Origin: JANLVI01 sp031363915
Lineage (GTDB): Bacteria > Vulcanimicrobiota > Vulcanimicrobiia > Vulcanimicrobiales > Vulcanimicrobiaceae
Reading direction: 5' to 3'
Assembly: GCA_031363915.1 (NCBI GenBank)
Contig: JANLVI010000034.1
Location: forward strand, 1-64,000
Length of the DNA: 64,000 nt
Each line of letters opens with the position of its first letter. Position 1 is the stretch's first letter. Shown here piece by piece: positions 1 to 8,798 of the stretch. The notes beneath the pieces were generated by a model. The model had not been told where the DNA came from and did no database searches. It saw only the letters and a program-made list of their open reading frames with translations. Position numbers and translations under genes: made by a program.

Positions 1-225
1 GAGGCAGGATGCCGGGAGCGCAAAGTCCGCGAGTAGTCCTTTTCCAAGGATGGAAAAGGACGGGCGTCCCCGCCACAACCCCCGGACCCTCAAGCCGTCA
101 ACCACAATCCAAGAGAAGACTAAGGTCCAGCCGCCCCAATGCCGAAGCTAAAACTAGGCACATCGCACGATGGCCTTCTTTTGCCATCGTGACTGTTCCA
201 AAGATCAATCGAGAGGAGGTGAAAA
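1..225 (+). promoter_or_regulatory. Structured 5' leader of the hook operon
   Basis: This non-coding stretch precedes fliK and carries two perfect hairpins: 36-45 paired with 52-61 (10 bp, 6-nt loop) and 166-174 paired with 183-191 (9 bp, T-rich 8-nt loop). The segment at 14-28, GGGAGCGCAAAGTCC, resembles the GGGACGCAAAGCC core of cyclic-di-GMP-I (GEMM) riboswitches, which often precede flagellar genes. The upstream half that would pair with it lies outside or at the edge of the window, and no clear tetraloop receptor is visible. The riboswitch reading is therefore tentative. The leader ends in a strong ribosome binding site, GAGGAGGTG, just before the fliK start. Confidence 0.35.
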
Positions 226-2001
226 ATGCAGTTAGTCCCCCAAATCTTCCCCGTCGGTCCGTCCCACATCAAAGGGACAGCCATCACCGTCCCCGTTCCG
301 GGTCTCTTCAAAGCTCAGCTCGACTCTCGCTTTGCGACGATCGTCGCCTCGCAGACCGCGCTGTTCGCCGGAAAGGCCCCCGTCCAGACGATGCCGGTCA
401 CGCCCGCAGCGAGCGATCCGCTCGATGTGAAGCTTGCCGCGCAGATATCCGTGCGGATGAAGAACGGTGAATCGCTCGGCGACATCGTCGCTTCGCTCTC
501 GAAATCGCTTGCGTCCTCGGTCGCAAACGGCGGAGCAGGCCCCGACGTCCAGAAGCAACTCCAGAAGGTCTTTGCCGCGGCGCTCTCCCCACCGGGAACA
601 GCACCGCCAAGCGCGGATGCACATGGAGCGCTCGCCCTCGCGCATCGGTTCCGGCAACTTGCCGAAATCGCTACCAGGGTAGCAGATCCAGCACAAACGG
701 GGCAGCCGAATCGATTCCTAGGACCAGACTTGGACGCGAAAGCGAAAGTCGACCTAGCCCCGGCAGAAACGAAAAAACCAAGCGAGGCGGTAACGTCTGG
801 CTTCATTCCCGTTTCCGTCGATTCGATCGTGCTCGCCGCAACGCTCGCTCTCGGGTCGCCTTCGGCGTCCGCGGGCGTCGTAACCGATGACACCGCCGTT
901 CCGGTCGCTCCAGCGAATGGATCCGGACCGATCCTCGGGTCAAGTCCAACCACCCACGGCACGCTCGAGAGTTCGCGCGTTGCTGCCGTCGACTCGAACG
1001 CAAGCGCGAAAGCGCCGGCGGTCGTTCAGACTGCGGCTGCACTCGCAAACGCAATCGACGCGCAATTCGCAGCGGTCACCGCGCCGGCTGCAGTTCCTTC
1101 CTCGCTTACAGCACCGATCGCGGCGCTGTTTGCAACCGACGGTCGTACCGTCGCGAGCAGCGAGCGGAAAACCGGCACGAGCGGCGATACGCAACTCGGC
1201 CGTATCCTCACGCGCGCGATCAACGTTGCCTCCACGAACGCGCCCGCGGCGCCGCCCACGAGCAACGGCTCGAACACCTCGACCGGTGGCGATCTCTCGT
1301 CGTTCCTCAGTGCGTTCGCTGCGGCAATTGCCAAAGCGGATGGATCGCAGGACGCAAGCCTTCCCTCCGGTACCCCGGCAAGCGACTTTCTCGCGACGCT
1401 CGATGCGGCCAACGCCGTGAGCATCGCAACGTCGTTGCCCGCCGCTCCCGCTCCGACCGTCGGCATCGCAAGCACGAACGGCCCCGCGCCGATCGCCTTC
1501 GATGCGTCGCTCTTTGCAACGCCGCCCTCGTACGCGCCGCAATCCGCGGATCGTTACGCGGTCGTCGAACAAGTGCTCAAAGGCATTAGCGTTCGTAACC
1601 TCGGTGGTGTCAGTAACTCCGAAGTTCGCCTGCGTCTGGTCCCCGAGCATCTGGGCGATGTCAACGTCAAACTCGTCGTTACCAATGGCGGAGTCAACGC
1701 GACGGTCGTCGCGGCAAATTCCGACGTCCGCGACACGCTGATCGCAAATCAGCAGCATCTCGCACGCTCGCTCGAGAGCGCCGGCCTCAAGCTTACGGGC
1801 TTCTCGGTCGACGTTTCAAACGGCGGCTTTGCGGGATTCCAACACCAGCAGCAGCAGCAACCCTCCGCAACCCGCGGAGCGGTCGACTCGGAGTTCGATG
1901 ATTCGGACGTCCAAGCCGACTTGGCCATCGCTGCGACCCCGAGTTTTGCGCCTCCGCAAGCGGCAGACGTACGTCTCGGACATCTCAACGCTCTCGTTTA
2001 G
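226..2001 (+). CDS. fliK: Flagellar hook-length control protein FliK
   Basis: FliK is secreted through the flagellar export gate; it measures hook length and signals FlhB to switch from hook to filament substrates. The protein has 591 residues. The first ~430 are low-complexity and rich in Ala, Ser, Thr and Pro, typical of the ruler part. A Flg_hook domain lies at about residues 444-545 and contains the family pattern EVRLRLVPEHLGDVNVKL. A Gln-rich tail follows. The ATG has a strong Shine-Dalgarno sequence (GAGGAGGTG). It is the first gene of the hook operon and is followed at once by flgD. The N-terminal region is too variable to identify by itself, so the call rests on the C-terminal domain and on context. 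Confidence 0.9.
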   Translation: MQLVPQIFPVGPSHIKGTAITVPVPGLFKAQLDSRFATIVASQTALFAGKAPVQTMPVTPAASDPLDVKLAAQISVRMKNGESLGDIVASLSKSLASSVANGGAGPDVQKQLQKVFAAALSPPGTAPPSADAHGALALAHRFRQLAEIATRVADPAQTGQPNRFLGPDLDAKAKVDLAPAETKKPSEAVTSGFIPVSVDSIVLAATLALGSPSASAGVVTDDTAVPVAPANGSGPILGSSPTTHGTLESSRVAAVDSNASAKAPAVVQTAAALANAIDAQFAAVTAPAAVPSSLTAPIAALFATDGRTVASSERKTGTSGDTQLGRILTRAINVASTNAPAAPPTSNGSNTSTGGDLSSFLSAFAAAIAKADGSQDASLPSGTPASDFLATLDAANAVSIATSLPAAPAPTVGIASTNGPAPIAFDASLFATPPSYAPQSADRYAVVEQVLKGISVRNLGGVSNSEVRLRLVPEHLGDVNVKLVVTNGGVNATVVAANSDVRDTLIANQQHLARSLESAGLKLTGFSVDVSNGGFAGFQHQQQQQPSATRGAVDSEFDDSDVQADLAIAATPSFAPPQAADVRLGHLNALV

Positions 2002-2012
2002 GAGCTCAATCC

Positions 2013-2492
2013 ATGGCAGCACCCGTGACAGGCTCGAACGGTTTACCGATCGACAACTTGATCAATCAAAACAAGCCGACGTTACCGACGTCGAACTTGC
2101 AGAATCAGCTGGGCCAGGATGCGTTCTTGAAACTGCTCACGACGCAACTCAAGAACCAAGATCCGCTCAAGCCCCTGGATGATACGCAGTCGATCGCCCA
2201 GCTCGCGCAGTTCCAAGCAACGCAAGCCACGACCGATCTGAAGAACTCGTTTCAAAACTTCCAGTCGAACTTCTCCGTCCTTCAGGCCTCGACGCTGCTC
2301 GGCAAGACCGTTACGGTCTCCACCCCGGACGGCACCGGCAATACCTCGATCGTCACCGGCACCGTCGGAACGATTGCGGTTGTGAACGGCCAACCGCAGT
2401 TCACCCTCAACGACAAGAATGGTAAACCGTTCTCGGATGTCAAGGGCAACGCGTATCAATTCGGCACCGGGCAAATCGTCGGAATCAAGTAG
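2013..2492 (+). CDS. flgD: Flagellar hook capping/assembly protein FlgD
   Basis: FlgD forms the temporary scaffold at the growing hook tip that lets FlgE subunits polymerise. The N-terminal FlgD signature is clear at about residues 34-57 (DAFLKLLTTQLKNQDPLKPL). It is followed by the conserved helix with QLAQFQ and a short beta-rich C-terminal part (about residues 95-159). At 159 residues it is shorter than the roughly 230-residue enterobacterial protein, as in many phyla where the Ig-like insert is reduced. The start is an ATG preceded by AGGAG. It lies 11 bp after fliK and 3 bp before the next gene, so it is surely co-transcribed. Confidence 0.93.
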   Translation: MAAPVTGSNGLPIDNLINQNKPTLPTSNLQNQLGQDAFLKLLTTQLKNQDPLKPLDDTQSIAQLAQFQATQATTDLKNSFQNFQSNFSVLQASTLLGKTVTVSTPDGTGNTSIVTGTVGTIAVVNGQPQFTLNDKNGKPFSDVKGNAYQFGTGQIVGIK

Positions 2493-2495
2493 CCG

Positions 2496-2894
2496 ATGGA
2501 TCCCAAAATCAACGGACCACAGATCCCGCCGTCGACGGTTTCCGTCGCACGTCCGGTCGGCGTTCCGTTCACCGTTCCGCCGGCCGGCGGCACGTCTTTC
2601 CGCGACGTTCTTCGGCAATCGGAACCAGCTCAAGGCGAGCGACTCAAGTTCAGCGCGCACGCCATGCAGCGACTCCAATCGCGCAACATCACGCTCACGC
2701 AACAAGACGTGGACAAGATGAACTCGATGGCCGATAAAGCAGCGGCCAAAGGCGCGAAGCAGAGCCTCTTCATGATGGGTGACGTCGGCATGGTCGTCTC
2801 GATCAAAAATCGCGTCGTCATTACCGCGGTCGATCAAGATTCGATGAAAGAAAACGTCTTCACGAATATTGATAGCGCCGCAATCATCCGATAG
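2496..2894 (+). CDS. Flagellar operon protein, Flagellar_put (TIGR02530) family
   Basis: This 132-residue protein matches the small family usually found between flgD and flgE. The core spans about residues 44-132, with FSAHAMQRLQSRNI, a helix around QQDVDKMNSM, and the C-terminal strand pair LFMMGDVGMVVSIKNRVVI. The molecular function of the family is not established; its constant position suggests a role in hook assembly or its control. The first 40 residues are Pro-rich and probably disordered. The start is 3 bp after the flgD stop. A 114-bp spacer to flgE follows and holds a short AC dinucleotide run (about 2903-2917). Confidence 0.8.
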   Translation: MDPKINGPQIPPSTVSVARPVGVPFTVPPAGGTSFRDVLRQSEPAQGERLKFSAHAMQRLQSRNITLTQQDVDKMNSMADKAAAKGAKQSLFMMGDVGMVVSIKNRVVITAVDQDSMKENVFTNIDSAAIIR

Positions 2895-3008
2895 TAGAAC
2901 CAACACACACACACACATTGAGAGTGGACCTTGTTGCGAGGGGCTCTCACCTGCGGCGCCGACTGATGGACGCGTCGCGGACATGTTCAGCAACGAAAGG
3001 ATCAACGA

Positions 3009-4472
3009 ATGTCATTTGATTCGTTGTTTATCGGGGTTACCGGTCTTGAGTCATATCAGACGCAGATCGACGTCATCTCGAATAACATTGCCAACGTCGG
3101 TACGACCGGCTTCAAGAGTCAGCGCGTAAATTTCCAGGACCTGTTGTATCAGACCCAGTCCTTCCCGTCCGCTCCGACGCAAACGCGCGGCGGCGTCAAC
3201 GGCCAGGACATCGGTCTCGGCGTCAAAGTCGGCACGATCGACACGCAGTTCCAACAGGGCGGCCTGAACACCACGGGCGTCAACACGGATCTTGCGATCA
3301 ACGGCGACGGATTCTTCGTTCTCCGGGACAAAACCGGATCGGGAATTCCGACGTACACGCGCAACGGCGCGTTCTCGCTCAACCAAGACGGCTTACTCTA
3401 CGATCCCAGTTCCGGTCTTGCGGTACAGGGCTTCCCGGCGAGCGCAAACGGCACCGTCACCGGTACCGGCGTTCCGCAGTCGCTGCAAATTCCGCTCGGT
3501 CTCAAATCCGCCGCGGTCGGAACGGGTTTCGGCACGAAGTCGGGGCCAACGGGCGACAAACAGTTCGACGTCTCGTTCGGCGGCAACCTCGATCAGACGC
3601 AATACATTATCGCCGCATCGAACGCCGGTGTCGGTGCCGTCACCACCACCATCTCGACAACGCTGTACGATTCGCTCGGCAACGCGCATCTCGTGAACGT
3701 CGCTTTCACACCTGCCGTGACCGGTACACCCGGTGCCCACCAAAATCTGCCGGCAAACGTCACCAACACCGCAGGCGTCGCGGTGTCGGCCGCAACCGAA
3801 TGGCAATACCAGATCACTTCGGCCGACGGTACGACGTATACGGCGCCAGCCAACGGCTACGTGTTTTTCGACACCAATGGTCAATTCATCAACACGTCCG
3901 GCAACGGCCTTGCGGCGGGCGCCGGGCATCGCTCGAACGCGGTCCCAACGACTGCCGACGGTAATCAAATCCAGGTTACGACGTGGCAAACTGGCAATTT
4001 CGCGACACCGGTCAACGTACCCGGCGGCCCGATTGGCATGGACTTCTCGCTCCTGACATCACTTTCGGGCTCGTCGAATCCGCCCAACGTGCTCTCGCAA
4101 AATGGTTACCCCCAGGGCACCCTCTCGAACATCAACGTCGGCCAAGACGGCACGATCTCCGGTGCGTTCACGAACGGTCAAACGCAAACGCTCGGACGCG
4201 TTGCGCTTGCCACATTCCAAAACGAACAGGGTCTTCACCGCCTCGGTTCGAGCCAGTTCAGCGCGACGGCAAACTCGGGACTCGCACAAGTCGGAACGGC
4301 CGCAAACGGCCGCTTCGGCGCGATCATCTCGGGTTCGCTCGAACAGTCGAACGTCTCGATCGCCGATGAGTTCACCAAGATGATTCTCGCACAGCGTTCG
4401 TTTGAAGCGAACTCGCGCAGTATCACGACGGCAGACTCCGATCTCCAAACGGTCATCGCGCTCAAGCGTTAA
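3009..4472 (+). CDS. flgE: Flagellar hook protein FlgE
   Basis: FlgE polymerises into the hook, the universal joint between rod and filament. The 487-residue product has the N-terminal rod/hook motif (about residues 4-38, including ISNNIANVGTTGFKSQR). A variable middle (about 130-400, Gly/Thr/Asn-rich) forms the outer hook domains. The C-terminal helix (about 445-487) carries SNVSIADEFTKMILAQRSFE and ends in LQTVIALKR. FlgF and FlgG share both termini, but this length and the position after flgD favour FlgE. It is the last gene of the hook operon and a strong terminator follows. Confidence 0.92.
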   Translation: MSFDSLFIGVTGLESYQTQIDVISNNIANVGTTGFKSQRVNFQDLLYQTQSFPSAPTQTRGGVNGQDIGLGVKVGTIDTQFQQGGLNTTGVNTDLAINGDGFFVLRDKTGSGIPTYTRNGAFSLNQDGLLYDPSSGLAVQGFPASANGTVTGTGVPQSLQIPLGLKSAAVGTGFGTKSGPTGDKQFDVSFGGNLDQTQYIIAASNAGVGAVTTTISTTLYDSLGNAHLVNVAFTPAVTGTPGAHQNLPANVTNTAGVAVSAATEWQYQITSADGTTYTAPANGYVFFDTNGQFINTSGNGLAAGAGHRSNAVPTTADGNQIQVTTWQTGNFATPVNVPGGPIGMDFSLLTSLSGSSNPPNVLSQNGYPQGTLSNINVGQDGTISGAFTNGQTQTLGRVALATFQNEQGLHRLGSSQFSATANSGLAQVGTAANGRFGAIISGSLEQSNVSIADEFTKMILAQRSFEANSRSITTADSDLQTVIALKR

Positions 4473-4506
4473 ACGGCTTGCTCGCTTAGGGGTTGTTCCC
4501 CAACGG

Positions 4507-4547
4507 AAACGGGTCGATTGCAGATGCAATCGGCCCGTTTTTATTTT
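4507..4547 (+). terminator. Intrinsic terminator after flgE
   Basis: A GC-rich hairpin (about 4510-4520 pairing with 4527-4537, one mismatch, loop AGAT) is followed by a T-rich tail, GTTTTTATTTT. It separates the hook operon from the DUF4331 gene. Confidence 0.85.
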
Positions 4548-4622
4548 CTCTCAATCTCGTTTAACCCAATGAACGCCGGGTAAGCTGCGACCTAGTCTAC
4601 TCGAATCCTTTGGAGTATCGGT

Positions 4623-5978
4623 TTGCGGAAGTTTCTCACCGTCGCGATGTCGGCGCTAGTCGCAAGTGCACTAATGCTTTCGTTTGTGGCCTACTCAGTA
4701 ACAAGCTCGCGGGCGTCGGATCATCAAGATTCGCCGCTCACGGTGAGCCGCCCGGGAGCCGACATCACCGATGTCTTTGTGTTCCCCGCAAGCGATCCGA
4801 CCAAGGTCGTCGTTGCAATGGATGTCTGGCCGCTGATCGTCGGCGGTCAAGGACCGAACACCTATTTCGATCCCGGCGTCCTCTATCAGTTCAAGATCGC
4901 GCACGGCGATGCCGGCGCCGAAGATCAGGTCATCCAGTTCAAACCGACCGGCGTCGGTGCGAACCAGCAACTGGTCATGTACGGTCCGGCATATCCGGGT
5001 CGCGCCGGCACGCTCTCGACAATCGTGAAGAAGTCTGCCTCGATTCCATACAACAAGATCACGGATCTTGGGAACGGCATTACCGCGTTTGCCGGCCCGC
5101 GCGAAGACCCGTTCTACTTCGACCTCGCGCAGTTTTTCAAGATACAGCCCGATCGTAACTGGCAGAACCAGCCAAATCCGCCCGCGAATACGGCGACATG
5201 TTTCAATAATGTCGGCTCCGATACGCTGGCAGGCTTCAACGTGCTTTCGATCGTCATCGAAATGCCGCGTACGATGCTCGCGGATAACGGCGGCAATCTC
5301 GGCCGCATCAATCTGTGGGCGACGACGTCGCTGCGCAGCGACAGTCCCGATGCTTCACCACAGAGCCCCCTCACGGCACTCTCCGCGATGCTGACGAATT
5401 TCAACACGAAGGTCGGCACGGCGACAGACGACGGCGGTACGTGGACGCAGGTCGAGCGCCTCGCGCGTCCGGCCGTCAAAGAAGCGACCGAATCGTTCCG
5501 CAATCACGATGCGAGCAATCGCAGCAATCCGTACGACGATCCGACGCTCACGCGTTCGATCCGCGAGTATACGATCCACACGGCGGGTCGCTCGACCGCA
5601 GTCGCCGATGCACTCGTTAAAGTATTGATGCCCGATGAGATCGAGGCCGATCTGAGCGCCGCCGGCGGCGCACGGTATCTCGCGGTCGAGACCAACGGCA
5701 AGTCGGGATTCCCGATCGCCGTGATCCGCGCCGTTCCGCCGCAAGGTATCCGCGGCACGAAACTCTCGCTTGGCGATCCGTACCGTCACTTCGGTGGTCG
5801 AGATCCCAAGAGTCCGGTGATCGACCTCTCACTCGGTGCGATCTACGGCAGCCTCGTTCCGAAACTCGGTCTTGCTCCCGACGATAATCGCGAGACGGCA
5901 TGTCTGACGAGCGACCACGTCACCCCCTCGGAGAAACACTACTTGTCAGCGTTCCCCTACATCGGTGATCCGCGATGA
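4623..5978 (+). CDS. Secreted DUF4331 domain protein
   Basis: The 451-residue product starts with a signal peptide (about residues 1-31, ending SSRA) followed by SDHQDSPL. That motif and the following GADITDVFVF pattern are the hallmark of the DUF4331 family. These are exported proteins of unknown biochemical function, common in environmental bacteria. The TTG start is chosen because it begins the signal peptide and has GGAG eight bases upstream. The stop overlaps the start of the next gene by four bases (ATGA), so the two are translationally coupled. Its place between the hook and motor operons probably reflects chromosomal order and not motility function. Confidence 0.8.
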   Translation: MRKFLTVAMSALVASALMLSFVAYSVTSSRASDHQDSPLTVSRPGADITDVFVFPASDPTKVVVAMDVWPLIVGGQGPNTYFDPGVLYQFKIAHGDAGAEDQVIQFKPTGVGANQQLVMYGPAYPGRAGTLSTIVKKSASIPYNKITDLGNGITAFAGPREDPFYFDLAQFFKIQPDRNWQNQPNPPANTATCFNNVGSDTLAGFNVLSIVIEMPRTMLADNGGNLGRINLWATTSLRSDSPDASPQSPLTALSAMLTNFNTKVGTATDDGGTWTQVERLARPAVKEATESFRNHDASNRSNPYDDPTLTRSIREYTIHTAGRSTAVADALVKVLMPDEIEADLSAAGGARYLAVETNGKSGFPIAVIRAVPPQGIRGTKLSLGDPYRHFGGRDPKSPVIDLSLGAIYGSLVPKLGLAPDDNRETACLTSDHVTPSEKHYLSAFPYIGDPR

Positions 5979-6880
5979 TCGCCTTGCTTCTTGGCGCCGC
6001 CGTCGTGCTCGCGCAGGTTCAACCCACCGCCCCTCCCGCGCCGTCGCCTGCGCCCGCCGCTTCACCGGTAACCGTCCCTACGGTGCTACGACCGGCCGGC
6101 CTATCGGTGAAACCGATGCCCGGCTCCCTTCCCGCCTCTGCACCGTCTGCCTACGGGGATGCAGCTAGCGGCAACGGCTTCACGGCTTCATCGCCGCTTG
6201 GTCCGCAGCAGAATCTCGGCGTCGCAATCCCGCATTACATCCACTACATCGCAGGCGACATCATCGCACCACCGATCGTATATAACGAATACGCGCCCGG
6301 CAGCAAAGGACGAAGCGGCCAGTCGTACGATATTCGTGGCGCGGTCGAGTTCCCGATCTCGTCGCTTACGCTCATGGCGATGGTCGATAGCCGCCGCTAT
6401 CAATACAATGTACCGCAAGGCTTCGTCAACGGGCCCGCCGGCACGGGACGCTTCGCGCAAAATGCGGCGACGTTCACCGACCGCGATATGGACGTCAAAG
6501 TCGGCGTAAAACTAATCGACCCGCGGCTCTATGCCGGTGTGTCGTACATTCGCGTGGCGAACGACTACAACTACCCGACGCGCAAAGGCGTCGGCGCCGG
6601 AGTCGAAAAGCTGCCGGATCTCGATCAGCCGACCTCGCTGCACGGCGGTATCTTCTACTATCCCAATGTCGGCGGGACGTATACGCTCACCGGGCTCCCC
6701 GGTCAAAACGTTCTCTCGTATCACATGCTGCGCTACTCACTCGGCTACTCGATCCAAGTGCCGAAGTCGCCGTTGTTCATCGATGCGGGGTACCTCGGCG
6801 ATCGGAGTAAGCCGCGCACCAATGCGCCGGTGATCACCGAACACCACGGTCCGTACGTGGGACTCGGCCTGCACTTCTAA
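5975..6880 (+). CDS. Exported protein, probable beta-barrel; function unknown
   Basis: The protein has 301 residues. It begins with a short hydrophobic signal sequence (MIALLLGAAVVLAQV), then a Pro/Ala-rich linker to about residue 65. The rest has alternating aromatic and polar strands (for example YAGVSYIRV, YSLGYSIQV) and ends in GPYVGLGLHF. A terminal Phe on a strand is typical of outer-membrane barrels. The start overlaps the DUF4331 stop by four bases, which suggests the pair acts together, perhaps as an exported protein and a surface partner. I do not recognise a named family. A hairpin at 6907-6933 without a T-tract lies downstream. Confidence 0.6.
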   Translation: MIALLLGAAVVLAQVQPTAPPAPSPAPAASPVTVPTVLRPAGLSVKPMPGSLPASAPSAYGDAASGNGFTASSPLGPQQNLGVAIPHYIHYIAGDIIAPPIVYNEYAPGSKGRSGQSYDIRGAVEFPISSLTLMAMVDSRRYQYNVPQGFVNGPAGTGRFAQNAATFTDRDMDVKVGVKLIDPRLYAGVSYIRVANDYNYPTRKGVGAGVEKLPDLDQPTSLHGGIFYYPNVGGTYTLTGLPGQNVLSYHMLRYSLGYSIQVPKSPLFIDAGYLGDRSKPRTNAPVITEHHGPYVGLGLHF

Positions 6881-6960
6881 AGCGCAAACCGTCCCAGCCT
6901 AGCAGACGCCGTCACTCTCCCCAGGGGACGGCGACTGCATTTCCGCAAATTCTTCGGCTC

Positions 6961-8511
6961 GTGTCGCTTCCTTTCGGTCTTCCGCTCCCGCCGCCGAATC
7001 ATCCGCAGCGCCCCGCCGGGATCTCGCTTTGCATGATCGTGCGGGACGAAGAACGCTTTCTTGCCGGGGCCCTCGCAAGCGTCGCGGGTATCGTCGATGA
7101 GATCGTCGTCGTCGATTCCGGGTCGACCGACGACACGATCGCTATCGCCGAGCGAGCCGGTGCGCGGGTCGAACGCATCGTGTGGCGCGATGATTTTTCA
7201 TACGCCCGCAATACGGCGCTGGCGCTCGCGCGCTACCGCTGGATTTTCGTGCTCGATGCCGACGAGCGGCTCGATGTGGCCTCGCGCGATGCGTTGCGAT
7301 CGATTCGTGAGGTCCCCGCCGCGCAAGCCGGAATTTGGATCGCGTGCCGTAACCTCACGGATGAGTATCGTGGTGCCGGGGTGATGACCAATGCCCTGAT
7401 TCGAATTTTCCCGAGCGACGAGCGGATTCGGTATCGCAACGCTGTGCACGAATTCCCGGCTCTTGATGGCGCGCCGGAGGGGTTGCACGCGGTTCGGTCG
7501 CCGATCGAAATCACGCACCACGGCTATCTCTCGGAGGTCATGCGCGAGCGCTCGAAGAGCGAGCGCAACTTGCGACTGGCCGAAGCAGAGGTCGCGCGCG
7601 ATCCGGACGATCCATTCCACTCCTACAACCTCGGCATGGCCGCGCTGCTTGCCGGCAAACGTGCGATCGCCCTTGAGGCGCTCGAAACGATGGCGACGCA
7701 GACCCAGGGTGCGCCGCGCGGATTTCGTCCGCATGGAATGATCGTGCTGGCCGATTCGTACATCGAAGACGGGCGGCTCGCGCGAGCGCGCGAGATCGTC
7801 GATGACTGCATTGCCGCGGTTCCGACCTTCGCCAACGCCCACTTTTCTAGCGGGAAAATCTTTTCCGCGCAAGGCCGATTCTTTGAAGCGCGCGAGGCGT
7901 TCGGCCGCGCGATCGCCGCTGGAGATCATAATAGCGAACACTTCGTGGTCGATGATGAAGTGGCGATGTGGAAAGCGCACTCGGAGATCGGCGCGACCCT
8001 GCTGCGCGAGGAACGCTACGCGGACGCCCTCGCGTGGTTCGATCTAGGCCTGACAAATCGGAGCGATGCCGAGCCGCTGCTCACCAACCGCGCAAAGGCG
8101 CTCGAGGGTCTCGGCCGCGACGAAGAAGCCGATGCGGCCTATCGTCTTGCGTTCCTTGCCGCAAAGTCGGAGCGCACCGCGATCGAATTCGTCAATCTGC
8201 TGCTGCGCCGCGGCCGCGACGATGCGGCCTTAGCCGCGATCCGCGATGCGCTGCCGCTCGTCACGCCCGGTTACCAGGTCGTCTTCCTCGCGAGTGCCGC
8301 CGCAATCGTTGCCCGGCGCGGCGATGAACCCGGGGCAAAGCGTTTCATCCTGGCCGCACTCGACGTGCTCCCTAACCGCGCGGAGGCGGTCGCTACGGTC
8401 GCGGCCCTCGCTCGGCAGTTCGAAGATGTGACCTACACCGGCATCGTTCACGCCATCCTCGAGCGCGAGCCCTCCGTGCTAGGTGCAGCGCCGGAAGATG
8501 GCTTACACTAG
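6961..8511 (+). CDS. Family 2 glycosyltransferase with C-terminal TPR repeats
   Basis: The N-terminal domain (about residues 20-190) is a GT-A fold glycosyltransferase. It has SLCMIVRDEERFL, IVVVDSGSTDDT and the metal-binding DxD-type motif FVLDADERL near residue 97. Residues ~200-500 form TPR-like helical repeats. This arrangement (GT2 plus TPR, as in SunS-like enzymes) is common for protein or peptide glycosyltransferases. The start is GTG with a weak ribosome site; it lies 5 bp before flbD at the head of the motor run. A role in glycosylating flagellin or another surface protein is a reasonable inference from context but is not shown by the sequence. Confidence 0.82.
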   Translation: MSLPFGLPLPPPNHPQRPAGISLCMIVRDEERFLAGALASVAGIVDEIVVVDSGSTDDTIAIAERAGARVERIVWRDDFSYARNTALALARYRWIFVLDADERLDVASRDALRSIREVPAAQAGIWIACRNLTDEYRGAGVMTNALIRIFPSDERIRYRNAVHEFPALDGAPEGLHAVRSPIEITHHGYLSEVMRERSKSERNLRLAEAEVARDPDDPFHSYNLGMAALLAGKRAIALEALETMATQTQGAPRGFRPHGMIVLADSYIEDGRLARAREIVDDCIAAVPTFANAHFSSGKIFSAQGRFFEAREAFGRAIAAGDHNSEHFVVDDEVAMWKAHSEIGATLLREERYADALAWFDLGLTNRSDAEPLLTNRAKALEGLGRDEEADAAYRLAFLAAKSERTAIEFVNLLLRRGRDDAALAAIRDALPLVTPGYQVVFLASAAAIVARRGDEPGAKRFILAALDVLPNRAEAVATVAALARQFEDVTYTGIVHAILEREPSVLGAAPEDGLH

Positions 8512-8515
8512 GGAC

Positions 8516-8707
8516 GTGATCAGTTTGCGCCGTCTCAACAATCAACCGATTATGGTTAATGCGGATTTAATCGAGTCGTTAGAATCGACGCCCGATACGG
8601 TGGTGACCCTCGTCTCGGGCAATAAACTCATCGTCCGAGATACGATGGAAGAAATACGGGACCGGATCGTGGAGTACAAACGCCGTATTTTCGGCCAAAC
8701 TCCCTAG
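8516..8707 (+). CDS. flbD: Flagellar protein FlbD
   Basis: FlbD is a small protein encoded just before motA in many Gram-positive and deep-branching bacteria; its exact role is unclear. The 63-residue form reads V-ISLRRLNNQPIMVNADLIE and contains ESTPDTVVTLVSGNKL, both typical of the family. The GTG start is chosen because family members begin MIxLxRLN. In-frame starts upstream (ATG at 8498, GTG at 8483) would overlap the glycosyltransferase and add residues not seen in the family. The ribosome site is weak for every option, so the start is uncertain. Confidence 0.85.
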   Translation: MISLRRLNNQPIMVNADLIESLESTPDTVVTLVSGNKLIVRDTMEEIRDRIVEYKRRIFGQTP

Positions 8708-8798
8708 GCAAGCCGCAGGTTGCTTTCTTGCCTTAAGGCGAAAGCGATTTCCGACCGATAGACCTGTGTAGACCTGCTTTTATCGAAAGGCCCGTATT

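Noticed and set aside
2903..2917. AC dinucleotide run as a phase-variation switch before flgE
   Set aside because: It lies outside coding sequence and is only about seven units; no promoter elements with critical spacing are visible around it.
2930..2946. Sigma-54 promoter before flgE
   Set aside because: A GG and a GC element occur, but the gap is 8 bases where 10 are needed.
2082..3005. 307-residue minus-strand open frame opposite flgD and its neighbour
   Set aside because: Shadow frame without motif, ribosome site or family resemblance.
6907..6933. Terminator after the barrel protein gene
   Set aside because: The stem CGCCGTC/GACGGCG is good but no T-tract follows, so it is mentioned only as a hairpin.
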